Below are positions 41,697 to 50,289 of a stretch of 64,000 bases of DNA, one piece after another. Source of the stretch: Clostridia bacterium (GTDB lineage: Bacteria; Bacillota; Clostridia; Christensenellales; DTU072); the NCBI GenBank assembly GCA_016297005.1, contig JAEDHK010000001.1, positions 186,001 to 250,000 of the forward strand. Direction: 5' to 3'. The notes under the pieces are model-generated. The model saw only the letters and a list, made by a program, of their open reading frames with translations. It was not told where the DNA came from and did no database searches. The position numbers and the translations under genes are program-made. Each line of letters opens with the position of its first letter. The stretch's first letter is position 1.

Positions 41697-44219
41697 ATGA
41701 AACTCAGTTTTTCAACGCTCGCTTGTCCCGACTTCAGTTGGACGGAAATTTATTCTATGGCGAAAGATTTCGGTCTCGACGGCATTGAAGTAAGAGGACT
41801 GGGAAAAGAGCTGTCCGCTATTCACGCAGCGCCTTTTGAAGGCAAAGCCGTCGACGCCACCCTTCTTAAGCTGAAAGAACTGAACCTTGCCATTTCCTGT
41901 TTCAGCTCCGGCTGCCCCCTTAAAGATCAAGAAAATGAAGAAAAGAACATAAAAGAACTGAAAGAATACATTTTGCTTGCGGCTCGCTTTTCTACGCCGT
42001 TCGTGCGTATTCTCGGCGATCTCGAACCGCAACCGACAGGAGAGGTAGACGACGCGTATATTGTTTCCGTTTTGAAAAAGCTGGCTCCGTTTGCTGAAGA
42101 AAACAACGTGACGTTGGTGGTGGAAAGTAACGGTGTGTACGCCGATACTCTTCGTCTTCGCAAACTGCTCGACGCCGTCGGCAGTCCCGCCGTCGCCGCT
42201 CTGTGGGACGTGCATCATCCTTACAGATATATGGGAGAAACGCCGGCAGTCACTGCCGAACACCTCGGTTCTTACGTTAAATACGTCCACATCAAAGATA
42301 GCGTGATCGGCGAAAACGGCGTTATGCGTTACGTGCTGATGGGAGAGGGAACCATGCCGCTGAAAGAAGTTTTTGCCGAGCTGAAAAAGATCGGATACGA
42401 CGGATATATCTCCCTCGAATGGGTAAAGCGTTGGTCGAACGAACTCTGCGACGCCGGTATCGTCGTGCCGCAGTTTGCCAACTACATGGCGCAATTCAAA
42501 AAGCGCGGCAGGGTTCTTCAAGATAATAAAACGGGTACCGGAAAGTATGTTTGGCCGAAAGAAACGCTCATTGACGAGACTTTCCCCGACGTCCTTGACA
42601 GGATTTGCGAAGAGTTTCCGGAGCAGTATGCATTCCGCTATACCGAGCTTGATTATACCCGTACCTATCCGCAGTTCAGAGACGACGTAGACAGATTTGC
42701 GCGATCCCTTATCGCCATGGGCGTTAAACGCGGCGACCACGTTGCTATCTGGGCTACCAACGTCCCCGCCTGGTACATTACTTTCTGGGCGACCACCAAG
42801 ATCGGCGCCGTCCTCGTTACCGTCAACACCGCCTACAAAATTCACGAAATAGAATATCTGCTCCGCCAGTCCGATACGCATACGCTCGTTATGATTTCCG
42901 GACATAAGGACATCGACTACCTTGCAATCATTAACGAACTTTGCCCCGAACTTGCCGCATCCGAAAAAGGAAAGCTCAACGCGCAGAAACTTCCCTACTT
43001 AAAGAATGTCGTTCTTTACGACGGAGAATCGGCCGGTTGTTGGAGTTGGAACGAGGCATGGGCTCTCGCCGATAAGGTGCCGCTTTCCGAAGTGGAAGAT
43101 CGCCGCAAAAAGATACAGAAAAACGACGTCTGCAATATGCAATATACCTCCGGTACCACCGGCTTCCCCAAAGGCGTTATGCTTACCCATTATAACGTGG
43201 TCAATAACGGAAAAGCCATCGGCGACTGCATGGATCTGTCTACCGCCGACCGCATGATGATTCAGGTACCTATGTTCCATTGCTTCGGTATGGTTCTTGC
43301 TATGACCGCCAGCGTCACGCACGGCGTTACCATGTCGCCCATTACCGCGTTTTCGCCGAGAAAAGGCCTTGCTTGTATCAATCAGGAGAAGATCACTTGT
43401 TTCCACGGCGTACCGACCATGTTTATTACCATGCTCAACCATCCCGACTTTGAAAAAACGGATTTCAGTCACATGCGTACCGGTATCATGGCCGGCAGCC
43501 CTTGTCCGATCAAGGTCATGCGCGAAGTTATCGAAAAAATGCACATGCCGGAGATCTGTATCACTTATGGTCAGACCGAAGCCTCTCCCGCTTGCACGAT
43601 GAGCAAGACGACCGACAGCATCGAAGTCCGCGTCAATACCGTTGGCGCGCCAATCTTTGCGGTAGAAAACAAAATCATCGACCCCGCTACCGGAGAAGAT
43701 CTTCCCGACGAATGCGACGGCGAGATCGTCGCCCGCGGCTATAATATCATGAAAGGTTATTATAAGATGCCCGAGGCTACCGCCGCAGCTATCGATAAGG
43801 ACGGTTGGCTCCATACCGGCGACATCGGCAGAAGAACCAAAGACGGATACTATAAGATTACCGGTCGTATCAAAGACATGATCATCCGCGGAGGAGAGAA
43901 CATCTATCCTAAAGAGATCGAGGAGTTTATTTACACGCACCCGAAGGTCAAAGACGTTCAGGTCATCGGCGTGCCCGACGTCGATTACGGCGAAGAGATC
44001 ATGGCCTGCATCGTCCTTAACGAAGGGGAGACTATGACCGAAGAAGAACTTAAAGACTACGTTCGCGGACACATGGCCAAGCATAAAGTCCCGCGTTACG
44101 TCGACTTTGTAGATAGCTTCCCCATGAACGCCGCCGGTAAGATCCTCAAATATAAAATGCGCGAAAACGCTATCGATAAGCTCGGTCTTCACAACGCCAG
44201 CAAGATTGTGACCGCTTAG
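41697..44219 (+). CDS. Fusion: sugar isomerase/epimerase TIM barrel plus acyl-CoA (AMP-forming) ligase
   Basis: 840 residues in one continuous frame. Residues 1-265 are a xylose-isomerase-like TIM barrel of the sugar-phosphate isomerase/epimerase family, with metal-ligand positions in VVESNG, LWDVHHP, YVHIKDS and ISLEWV. Residues about 300-840 are an ANL-superfamily ligase: YTSGTTGFPKGVMLTH (481-496), the acyl-site motif TYGQTEASP (about 624-632), GRIKDMIIRGGENIYPKEIE (724-743) and the lysine motif NAAGKILKYKM (about 812-822). The ligase would activate a carboxylic acid to acyl-AMP and acyl-CoA. The barrel would isomerise or epimerise a sugar-like substrate. What unites the two activities is not known. 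AAAGGAG ribosome site. Terminator downstream, single gene. No frameshift or duplicated start at the junction. Confidence 0.9.
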   Translation: MKLSFSTLACPDFSWTEIYSMAKDFGLDGIEVRGLGKELSAIHAAPFEGKAVDATLLKLKELNLAISCFSSGCPLKDQENEEKNIKELKEYILLAARFSTPFVRILGDLEPQPTGEVDDAYIVSVLKKLAPFAEENNVTLVVESNGVYADTLRLRKLLDAVGSPAVAALWDVHHPYRYMGETPAVTAEHLGSYVKYVHIKDSVIGENGVMRYVLMGEGTMPLKEVFAELKKIGYDGYISLEWVKRWSNELCDAGIVVPQFANYMAQFKKRGRVLQDNKTGTGKYVWPKETLIDETFPDVLDRICEEFPEQYAFRYTELDYTRTYPQFRDDVDRFARSLIAMGVKRGDHVAIWATNVPAWYITFWATTKIGAVLVTVNTAYKIHEIEYLLRQSDTHTLVMISGHKDIDYLAIINELCPELAASEKGKLNAQKLPYLKNVVLYDGESAGCWSWNEAWALADKVPLSEVEDRRKKIQKNDVCNMQYTSGTTGFPKGVMLTHYNVVNNGKAIGDCMDLSTADRMMIQVPMFHCFGMVLAMTASVTHGVTMSPITAFSPRKGLACINQEKITCFHGVPTMFITMLNHPDFEKTDFSHMRTGIMAGSPCPIKVMREVIEKMHMPEICITYGQTEASPACTMSKTTDSIEVRVNTVGAPIFAVENKIIDPATGEDLPDECDGEIVARGYNIMKGYYKMPEATAAAIDKDGWLHTGDIGRRTKDGYYKITGRIKDMIIRGGENIYPKEIEEFIYTHPKVKDVQVIGVPDVDYGEEIMACIVLNEGETMTEEELKDYVRGHMAKHKVPRYVDFVDSFPMNAAGKILKYKMRENAIDKLGLHNASKIVTA

Positions 44220-44247
44220 TTCTTGGTAAATTAGTATTTTTAAGAAA

Positions 44248-44300
44248 GCGCGAGAAAAAAGTTATTGCGAAAAAAAGCTTTTCTCTCGCGCTCTCTTTTT
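44248..44300 (+). terminator. Terminator of the isomerase/ligase fusion gene
   Basis: 9-bp stem AGCGCGAGA / TCTCGCGCT, extended by A-rich/T-rich flanks, with T-run TCTTTTTAAA. The following 180 bases up to 44482 carry no gene. One small stem CCTGTGTAACAGG near 44339 is present, and no known riboswitch was recognised. Confidence 0.75.
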
Positions 44301-44482
44301 AAAAAAATCCGTTTTTTTACAATATGATATGAGCTTTGCCTGTGTAACAGGTAAAAAAAGTGCGACGCGTTGAGCGGAAAACGTTAATAGCCCAGGCGAG
44401 CAAAACCTATCCTCGAAGTCAGGTATGAAGTATGGATTGCCGGAGTAAATCGGGAATATGGATTTAATTTACGCTGAAAATA

Positions 44483-44689
44483 TCAATACTCTTTTCTTCC
44501 GCACAAAAAGTCGATAGAAACGTCGAAAACGTCTGCAAGTTTAATAAGATTTTCTATGGTCGGTTCGGCCTTGCCGTTTTCATAGCGGATATAAGAAGGC
44601 TGGGCGATGCCCAGTTTCTGAGCCACCTCGCGTTGCGTCATATTATTCATTTTCCGCTGTTCAGCCAGCCTTTTGCAAAAAATATTCAT
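44483..44689 (-). CDS. XRE-family helix-turn-helix regulator
   Basis: 68 residues, a stand-alone HTH_3 domain. TQREVAQKLGIAQPSYIRYE is the recognition helix-turn-helix and ENLIKLADVFDVSIDFLCGR the family end. Binds DNA as a dimer. It is divergent from the PH-domain gene at 44781, and a small palindrome sits between them, so it probably autoregulates and controls that gene. No toxin partner is seen. Confidence 0.92.
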   Translation of the reverse strand: MNIFCKRLAEQRKMNNMTQREVAQKLGIAQPSYIRYENGKAEPTIENLIKLADVFDVSIDFLCGRKEY

Positions 44690-44707
44690 CTCAGCAAGTA
44701 TTTTCTA

Positions 44708-44734
44708 TTGACAGTTATAGCTTCTATACTATTT
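44708..44734 (+). promoter_or_regulatory. Promoter with a palindrome in the spacer, between XRE and PH-domain genes
   Basis: TTGACA (44708-44713) and TATTTA 16 bases later. Between them lies the inverted repeat TATAG-CTT-CTATA (44716-44728), a suitable XRE operator. Confidence 0.55.
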
Positions 44735-44780
44735 AAGAAAAAGGATAGCAAGACGATATCAAAAAATATCGAGGTATTAT

Positions 44781-45182
44781 ATGGAATACATTAAAGAAAA
44801 AGCATTGGCAAACGATGAAAAAATTATTATGCAACCGCAGAAGAGCAAGATTCCGTTATTCTGGAAGTGGGTTTTCGGCGTTTTGTTTTTTGGGCTTCTG
44901 TTGATACCGCTTATCAAAGCGATAAGTTACAGCGTTAATTTTGCCACGACGGAATTTGCCGTTACCAATAAAAAGGTGGTCGAAAAATATGGTTGGACGT
45001 CCATCCATTGCGACGAAATGCGTCTTGAAAAAATTGAGAACATTACTATTAATCAAACCTTTATGGGACATATATTTAATTACGGTAACGTTTGCATTCA
45101 GGAAACCAATCGGAATAATATAAATTTTTCTAACGTCAAGGACGTTCATGAGATCAAAAAAACAATCAACAATCTGCTTTAA
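44781..45182 (+). CDS. PH-domain membrane protein (bPH type)
   Basis: 133 residues. A charged N-terminus, one hydrophobic helix pair (about 28-52), then a bacterial pleckstrin-homology fold: TTEFAVTNKKVVEKYGWTSI, LEKIENITINQTFMGHIFNY and a C-terminal helix DVHEIKKTINNLL. Such single-PH membrane proteins are mostly unstudied. GAGGT-type ribosome site. It is controlled from the XRE intergenic region. A terminator follows. Confidence 0.78.
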   Translation: MEYIKEKALANDEKIIMQPQKSKIPLFWKWVFGVLFFGLLLIPLIKAISYSVNFATTEFAVTNKKVVEKYGWTSIHCDEMRLEKIENITINQTFMGHIFNYGNVCIQETNRNNINFSNVKDVHEIKKTINNLL

Positions 45183-45207
45183 TCTTTTACATTTCCGTTC
45201 AGATACG

Positions 45208-45236
45208 AAAGCGTGGCCTTTGCCACGCTTTTTTTA
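45208..45236 (+). terminator. Terminator of the PH-domain gene
   Basis: 10-bp stem AAAGCGTGGC / GCCACGCTTT, loop CTTT, then a T-run. Confidence 0.9.
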
Positions 45237-45417
45237 TACTTCTTCATGAATGTTCGGATACATACGTCTCTTCCGTTCGTAACCCGGAAACGGAGTTGTC
45301 CGGAAGACGGAATTATGAAGAAATATAACGGTAAGTTATCGTAATCGCTTGCAACTCGTTCCACAAAGTGCTATTATCGGGTCGCAAAGTGATTTTTGCG
45401 GGAGTAGTATAAAAGGG

Positions 45418-46638
45418 ATGCCTTATTTTGAGATATTGTTGCCGCTGGCGCTCATACTGTTTTTTTCTAAGTTTTTCGGGATCGTCTTGCGAAAGATAGG
45501 TATTCCGCAGGTTGTCGGTATGCTGTTTGCCGGACTGTTGATCGGCTGTATCCGCTATATTCCCGGGCAGAACGTATTGACCGGAGGCGTGATGGAAGGT
45601 ATCGGTTTTATCGCAAAGATCGGCGTAATCCTCATTATGTTTTCGGCAGGGCTGGAAACCGATCTCAAAACGGTCAGGGCGACCGGCGTGGCGGCTTTGC
45701 TTGTTACTCTCGGCGGCGTCGTCGTACCCATGGGGCTCGGTTTCATCGTCGCTTGCGGTTTTAACGGAGGTTTTACCGATTGGTCGCACGATACCGTTGT
45801 CAGCAATCTTTTTTACGGTACCATTCTGACCGCAACCTCCGTCAGCGTCACCGTCGCTACGCTGAAAGAGCTGGGCAAGTTGTCTTCGCCCGTCGGTACG
45901 GCTATTATCTCGGCGGCCATCATCGACGACGTGATCGGTATTATCATTCTTTCTTTCGTCATCGGTATCGGCGGAGGCGGACAGGGGAGCGCCTGGGTCG
46001 TTCTTTTAAAGACGGTAGCATTCTTTGTCGCCGCTATCGGCGTCGGATTTCTTATTCGTCTTATTTTTAAAAAACTCGCCGACAGATTTCCGCATAACAG
46101 GCGCGTACCCATCTTCGGGTATGCAGTTTGTTTCCTGTATGCGTATTGCGCGGAAGAATTCTTCGGCGTTGCCGATATTACCGGTGCGTTTATCGCCGGA
46201 TTGATGCTTGCGCAACTGCATGAATCCGATTACATCGACCGTAAAGCCGATATTACCACGTATATGCTTTTTGGCCCCGTCTTCTTTGCCAATATCGGCA
46301 TGACCGTATCTTTTGATGGGGTAGACGCCAATCTGGCGCTTTTCGGCATTTGCTTTATTGTTGCCGGAATGCTCGGTAAGTTCGTCGGGTGCACTCTTGG
46401 AGCGAAAATCAAAAAGTTTTCTTGGAGCGATTCTTTTAAGGCCGGTATCGGAATGATGGCCCGCGCCGAAGTCGCTCTGGTATGCGCGCAGAAAGGGGTA
46501 GAGAATCATCTGATTAATTCGGCTATTATGCCTTTTATCCTGATCCTTATTATGATTACCAGCTTTTTAACGCCCGTCATCTTAAAGGCGATATATAAAA
46601 AAGACGAAAAATCTCTTTTATCTTCGCTTTCCGCATAG
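45418..46638 (+). CDS. Cation:proton antiporter, CPA2 family (Kef/NapA type)
   Basis: 406 residues from the ATG at 45418. The frame is open upstream to a TTG at 45349, but those residues are not hydrophobic, and the membrane domain starts at MPYFEILLPLALILFF. About twelve membrane helices. Conserved pieces are LRKIGIPQVVGMLFAGLLIG, MFSAGLETDLKTV and the double-Asp ion-binding ILSFVIG and AIIDDVIGI region (IIDDV). Exchanges Na+ or K+ for H+. No C-terminal RCK domain, so it is a short form. The ribosome site is weak (GGGAG 13 bases before the ATG). Could contribute to Na+ circulation together with the Na+-type V-ATPase, but this is inference. Confidence 0.88.
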   Translation: MPYFEILLPLALILFFSKFFGIVLRKIGIPQVVGMLFAGLLIGCIRYIPGQNVLTGGVMEGIGFIAKIGVILIMFSAGLETDLKTVRATGVAALLVTLGGVVVPMGLGFIVACGFNGGFTDWSHDTVVSNLFYGTILTATSVSVTVATLKELGKLSSPVGTAIISAAIIDDVIGIIILSFVIGIGGGGQGSAWVVLLKTVAFFVAAIGVGFLIRLIFKKLADRFPHNRRVPIFGYAVCFLYAYCAEEFFGVADITGAFIAGLMLAQLHESDYIDRKADITTYMLFGPVFFANIGMTVSFDGVDANLALFGICFIVAGMLGKFVGCTLGAKIKKFSWSDSFKAGIGMMARAEVALVCAQKGVENHLINSAIMPFILILIMITSFLTPVILKAIYKKDEKSLLSSLSA

Positions 46639-46662
46639 GAAAGAGACTTCTTCATTCTTAAA

Positions 46663-46691
46663 TTGACAATCTTTTTGTAATGGTATATAAT
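46663..46691 (+). promoter_or_regulatory. Consensus sigma-A promoter of the lipoprotein gene
   Basis: TTGACA, 17 bases, TATAAT, perfect in both hexamers. It places the transcript start near 46698, which excludes the in-frame start at 46690. Confidence 0.9.
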
Positions 46692-46719
46692 GTACGTATC
46701 TTTAATAGGAGGTATCACT

Positions 46720-47460
46720 ATGAAAAAGAAAATTACAATCTGTTTGGCTGTTGTTCTGACGGTCGCGCTTGCGATCTCCGTTTTGACTGCATGCAGCTTA
46801 TTTGGCGGAGATGACAACCAGACCAATAATAATCAAAACGAAACCAAGACGTTGAACGAGAGCGAGTGTTCTTCCGAACTGAACGCAGCGATTACCGCTT
46901 CTATCGCAAAGGGAAATTATTCGATTAAGGTCGCAGGTACTGCGGATGAAGGAAAAAGTATCGTTACCAATATCGAACACGATGCCGAAACGCAACACGT
47001 TACGGTTAATTTGACGCAAGACTTCTTGGGCATTACGACGAACCTTTATACCGAGACTTATTGGTTTGTTCGTGACGGAAAGTATTATATTTCCGCACGC
47101 ACTTCTGAAAACGCTTCTTTCAGCGCACCCGAAGAACTCGGTTCCAAAACAGAATTCGATCTGGCAGTCGATAACTATCTGTTGAATTCTATTATCGGTA
47201 AATTCACTCTCGACAGTTCCGCCGAAGTAACGTACGAGGGCACCAAGAAGGGGACGGAAGTTACCGTTGTGGCGATCTCAACCGCAGAGGTGGGCGGCGT
47301 CAGCAAGGAACTGTATACCTCGTATACGATCAAGAACGGTCTTGTCGTTTCCTTGTTCCAGCGCCTCAGCGAAAACGACTACGTTAAGACGGAAAACAAT
47401 ATTACCGTAAGATACGATATCGGCACGGTTGAATTGAACGCCGGCATCCACGTAGGTTAA
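46720..47460 (+). CDS. Lipoprotein of unknown function
   Basis: 246 residues. The start at 46720 is fixed by AGGAGG 7 bases upstream and by the promoter. Signal peptide with lipobox VLTAC (Cys25), then a low-complexity Asn/Gln linker (NQTNNNQNE) and a beta-rich domain of about 200 residues. TETYWFVRDGKYYIS and FTLDSSAEVTYEGTKKGTEV recall the LolA/LppX-like half-barrel lipoproteins, but that is only an impression. It is the only gene behind its strong promoter, so it is likely an abundant surface protein. Confidence 0.75.
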   Translation: MKKKITICLAVVLTVALAISVLTACSLFGGDDNQTNNNQNETKTLNESECSSELNAAITASIAKGNYSIKVAGTADEGKSIVTNIEHDAETQHVTVNLTQDFLGITTNLYTETYWFVRDGKYYISARTSENASFSAPEELGSKTEFDLAVDNYLLNSIIGKFTLDSSAEVTYEGTKKGTEVTVVAISTAEVGGVSKELYTSYTIKNGLVVSLFQRLSENDYVKTENNITVRYDIGTVELNAGIHVG

Positions 47461-47508
47461 TGCACAAAAAAATGACGGAAGCATATCGCTTTTTCCGTTC
47501 AGATTGCA

Positions 47509-47535
47509 CAAAGCCGCCGATTATCGGCGGCTTTG
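47509..47535 (+). terminator. Terminator of the lipoprotein gene
   Basis: Palindromic stem CAAAGCCGCCGAT / ATCGGCGGCTTTG with almost no loop. A second small stem ACGGAA/TTCCGT lies just before it. Confidence 0.8.
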
Positions 47536-47844
47536 TTGTAATTTTCCGTTTAATAAACGAAACTTGCCGCGCTATATGAAGCCTTATTCTTGCGAATGGC
47601 ACAAAATAGCTTCTTGCGCTCCAATAAAAACATATATTTCTCCTGTTCAACCATAATTTTTTTTCGGAAAAGGATTTCATTTCCGGCAAATCATTTCTCA
47701 ACGAAAGACTTTCACATTTATTTTGCAGTGTATTCCGGAGCGCGCGCGGCCGGAGTTCTTACTATCTTAATTTTTATATAGATAGCGTACGCGTATGCGC
47801 GAAAGAAAGCTTTAAGGAAAAATTAAAAATATATATTCATTTGC
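47536..47844. other. Non-coding stretch, nothing recognised
   Basis: About 310 AT-rich bases with no open frame of interest, no repeat and no motif that I can support, except local GC clusters near 47740 and 47790. Confidence 0.5.
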
Positions 47845-47873
47845 TTGCAATCAATAATTTAATCGGCTATAAT
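47845..47873 (+). promoter_or_regulatory. Promoter of the uracil-permease leader
   Basis: TTGCAA, 17 bases, TATAAT, about 195 bases before the permease, leaving a long leader. Confidence 0.75.
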
Positions 47874-47898
47874 GCAAAACAGAAATCACGGAGGAAGA

Positions 47899-47991
47899 AT
47901 GCACAGAAGTCTTTATTACATGATTACTTCGAGAAAATGCAGAGGCAAGAAGACACCTTCGTTTTTCCTTTTTTCAATTATCGATCAATAA
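47899..47991 (+). CDS. Leader peptide of the uracil permease transcript (30 residues)
   Basis: A 30-codon frame with a textbook ribosome site (GGAGG, 4 bases before the ATG), starting MHRSLYYMIT and ending SIIDQ. Its DNA contains a T-rich run GTTTTTCCTTTTTTC (47961-47975), and its TAA overlaps the 5' arm of the terminator hairpin that follows. This is the arrangement of the pyrBI leader: polymerase slows in the U-run when UTP is low, the ribosome catches up and blocks the terminator. The peptide is expected to have no other role. Not homologous to known leaders. The argument is architectural. Confidence 0.6.
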   Translation: MHRSLYYMITSRKCRGKKTPSFFLFSIIDQ

Positions 47992-48020
47992 ATGCTTTCC
48001 GTTGTGGGAGCATTTTTTTT
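47990..48020 (+). terminator. Attenuator in front of the uracil permease
   Basis: Stem AAATGCT(TT)CC / GG(G)AGCATTT with loop GTTGT and eight T. It lies 50 bases before the permease start and directly after the leader peptide. Confidence 0.8.
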
Positions 48021-48068
48021 GTAAAAAACGCTTTTTAAAAAAGCGAAAAATATTGGAGGATAAAAGAA

Positions 48069-49490
48069 ATGTCAAAAAATCCGAACTTAGTCTATGACGT
48101 ACAAGATCGTCCGCCGCTGTCGAAAGTTTTTGTTTTCGGTTTTCAACAGCTTCTTGCAATCATGGCCGCCACTATTGCCGTACCGACCATCATCGGTCTG
48201 CCTACGCAGATACCCGCGGCGATTCTCGGTGCAGGTATTGGTACCATCGTGTACTTGCTCTTCACAAAAAACAAGAGCCCTGTTTTCCTGGGTAGCTCCT
48301 TCGCTTTCCTCAACTCTCTCGGCGTAGCGCTTGCTTATGGATATCTCGGTATCATCGTCGGGTCCATTTTTGCCGGAAGCGTGTATGTCGTTCTTGCAAT
48401 TATCATTAAGTTTGTTGGCACCGACTGGGTAGCAAAACTCATGCCCCCCGTCATTATCGGACCTACCGTTGCCATCATCGGTCTTTCTTTAGCCGGCAGC
48501 GCGATGGGCGACATCGTAAAAGCCTCTGCCGATCCCGTGAACGGAGGGTACAACCTCATTGGTCTCCTTTGCGGTCTCGTTACTTTCTTTACCGTCGTAA
48601 TCTTTTCCACGCAAAAACGTTTTAAAATGATGAAGTTGATTCCGTTCATTCTCGGAATTGCCGCAGGCTACCTCGTCGCTACCATCTTCACTTTGATCGG
48701 TATGGCCGCGAAGTGCGATTATCTTATGATCATCAATTGGCAGCCCCTCGTCGATAATTTCACTAACGTTACCGTAGAGTCTTTCCTGACCTATCCTCGC
48801 TTTGCACTGATCGGAGCGATCAAGGATGACGTTACTCTTACCGGCGCCGGCGTTGCCGAAGTCGCTATTGCATTCCTGCCCGTTGCGTTCGTTGTTTTCG
48901 CCGAACACATCGCCGACCACAAGAACCTCGGTTCCATCATCGGTAAGGACCTCGTCGGCAAAGATCCCGGACTTACCCGCACTCTTCTCGGCGACGGCGT
49001 AGGATCTATGATCGGTACCGTCTTCGGCGTCTGCCCGAACACCACCTACGGCGAGTCGGTCGGTTGCGTTGCTATCACCAAGAACGCTTCTATCGTCTCC
49101 ATCTGGATGGCTGCCGGTATGTGCATCGTTCTGTCCTTCCTTTCCCCGATCATGTGCCTGCTCCAGACCATCCCGAGCTGCGTCATGGGCGGCGTTTGCC
49201 TGACCCTTTACGGTTTCATCGCCGTCAGCGGATTGAAGATGTTCAAAGACCTCGACCTTAATGAGAACCACAATCTGTTCGTTGTCTCCGCAATCCTGAT
49301 CGCCGGTATCGGTGGCCTTGCTATCAAGATCCCGTACGCTATCGCCGATAACGGAGCCATCAGTAAGGTCATTACCGTAACTTCCATTGCTACCGCTCTG
49401 ATCCTCGGTATCGTTACCAACGTTGTTCTTACCGCCATCGAAAAGAGCAAGCTCGGAAAGGACCCCGAAGCCAAGGAAGAAAAAGAATAA
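48069..49490 (+). CDS. Uracil/xanthine permease, NCS2 family
   Basis: 473 residues, about fourteen membrane helices. NCS2 marks: FGFQQLLAIMAATIAVP, PVFLGSSFAFL, LPVAFVVFAEHIADHKNLG (the purine/pyrimidine-binding Glu and His helix) and GVCPNTTYGESVG. It brings a nucleobase in with H+ or Na+. Uracil is favoured because uracil phosphoribosyltransferase follows, and because the leader is a pyrimidine-type attenuator. GGAGG ribosome site 9 bases upstream. The gene lies 86 bases before upp with no terminator between, so it is one operon. Confidence 0.94.
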   Translation: MSKNPNLVYDVQDRPPLSKVFVFGFQQLLAIMAATIAVPTIIGLPTQIPAAILGAGIGTIVYLLFTKNKSPVFLGSSFAFLNSLGVALAYGYLGIIVGSIFAGSVYVVLAIIIKFVGTDWVAKLMPPVIIGPTVAIIGLSLAGSAMGDIVKASADPVNGGYNLIGLLCGLVTFFTVVIFSTQKRFKMMKLIPFILGIAAGYLVATIFTLIGMAAKCDYLMIINWQPLVDNFTNVTVESFLTYPRFALIGAIKDDVTLTGAGVAEVAIAFLPVAFVVFAEHIADHKNLGSIIGKDLVGKDPGLTRTLLGDGVGSMIGTVFGVCPNTTYGESVGCVAITKNASIVSIWMAAGMCIVLSFLSPIMCLLQTIPSCVMGGVCLTLYGFIAVSGLKMFKDLDLNENHNLFVVSAILIAGIGGLAIKIPYAIADNGAISKVITVTSIATALILGIVTNVVLTAIEKSKLGKDPEAKEEKE

Positions 49491-49576
49491 TCATTTTTGA
49501 TCTATAACGTAAAAAAATATACAGTTTTCCTGCCATAATTCCTATGGCAGGGAAAACCATTAAAAGGAGAGTATTT

Positions 49577-50215
49577 ATGAAAAACTATCCCAACGTTACT
49601 ATTTTTAATCACCCGCTTATTCAACACAAGATTGCAATTTTGCGTAATGAAAAAACGGCGATGAAAGAGTTTCGCGAACTGATCGAAGAGATCACTATGG
49701 TAATGTCTTACGAGGCCTTTAAGGATTGTCCGACCGAGACCGTTACCGTAAAGACTCCGTTAGAAGAATGTGAGCAACAAATGATCTGCGACAAGTCGAT
49801 CGCCATCGTTCCCATTCTTCGTGCCGGACTCGGTATGGTCAACGGCCTGCATAACATCTTCCCCGGTGCCAGAGTAGGGCATATCGGCATGTACCGTGAT
49901 GAAGAAACGGCTATCCCCCACGCTTATTATTGCAAGCTCCCCGAGGGTATCGAAAAAATGACCACCATTCTTCTCGATCCCATGCTGGCCACCGGCGGTT
50001 CTGCCTGCGACGCTATTGCCGTTCTGAAAGAGCGCGGCGTCAAGAATATCAAGTTTATGGCTATCATCGGCGCGCCCGAGGGCGTGAGTAAGGTTGCGGA
50101 AACTTATCCCGACGTTCAGATCTACGTTTCTACGCTTGATCGCCAGTTGAACGAGAATTACTACATTCTCCCCGGTCTAGGCGACGCCGGCGACAGATTG
50201 TTCGGGACCAAATAA
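49577..50215 (+). CDS. upp: Uracil phosphoribosyltransferase
   Basis: 212 residues from the ATG at 49577, which has AAAGGAGAG upstream. The in-frame ATG at 49544 lies before that site and is rejected. Makes UMP from uracil and PRPP. The PRPP motif LLDPMLATGGSA is at 132-143, with the C-terminal uracil loop YYILPGLGDAGDRLFG. Full length for the family. It forms a salvage unit with the permease upstream. A terminator follows. Confidence 0.97.
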   Translation: MKNYPNVTIFNHPLIQHKIAILRNEKTAMKEFRELIEEITMVMSYEAFKDCPTETVTVKTPLEECEQQMICDKSIAIVPILRAGLGMVNGLHNIFPGARVGHIGMYRDEETAIPHAYYCKLPEGIEKMTTILLDPMLATGGSACDAIAVLKERGVKNIKFMAIIGAPEGVSKVAETYPDVQIYVSTLDRQLNENYYILPGLGDAGDRLFGTK

Positions 50216-50240
50216 CAGACGTTTCTTTATAAATAAATAA

Positions 50241-50272
50241 AAAGGGGAAAGATCGGACTCTTTCCCTTTTTT
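50241..50272 (+). terminator. Terminator of the uracil salvage operon
   Basis: Stem AAAGGGGAAAGA / TCTTTCCCTTTT, loop TCGGAC, with a T-run. Confidence 0.85.
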
Positions 50273-50289
50273 ATAAAAGGATGTAGCAA

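Noticed and set aside
42999..44192. Minus-strand frame of 397 codons inside the ligase part of the fusion
   Set aside because: Shadow of the acyl-CoA ligase, which carries all family motifs in the plus frame.
44301..44482. Possible riboswitch-like leader near the XRE gene
   Set aside because: It shows some internal stems, but the order of conserved bases of known classes (c-di-GMP, THF, ZTP, guanidine, fluoride) does not match, and it lies downstream, not upstream, of the neighbouring genes.
45349..45417. Longer start of the CPA2 antiporter (TTG)
   Set aside because: The extra residues are polar and no ribosome site stands before the TTG.
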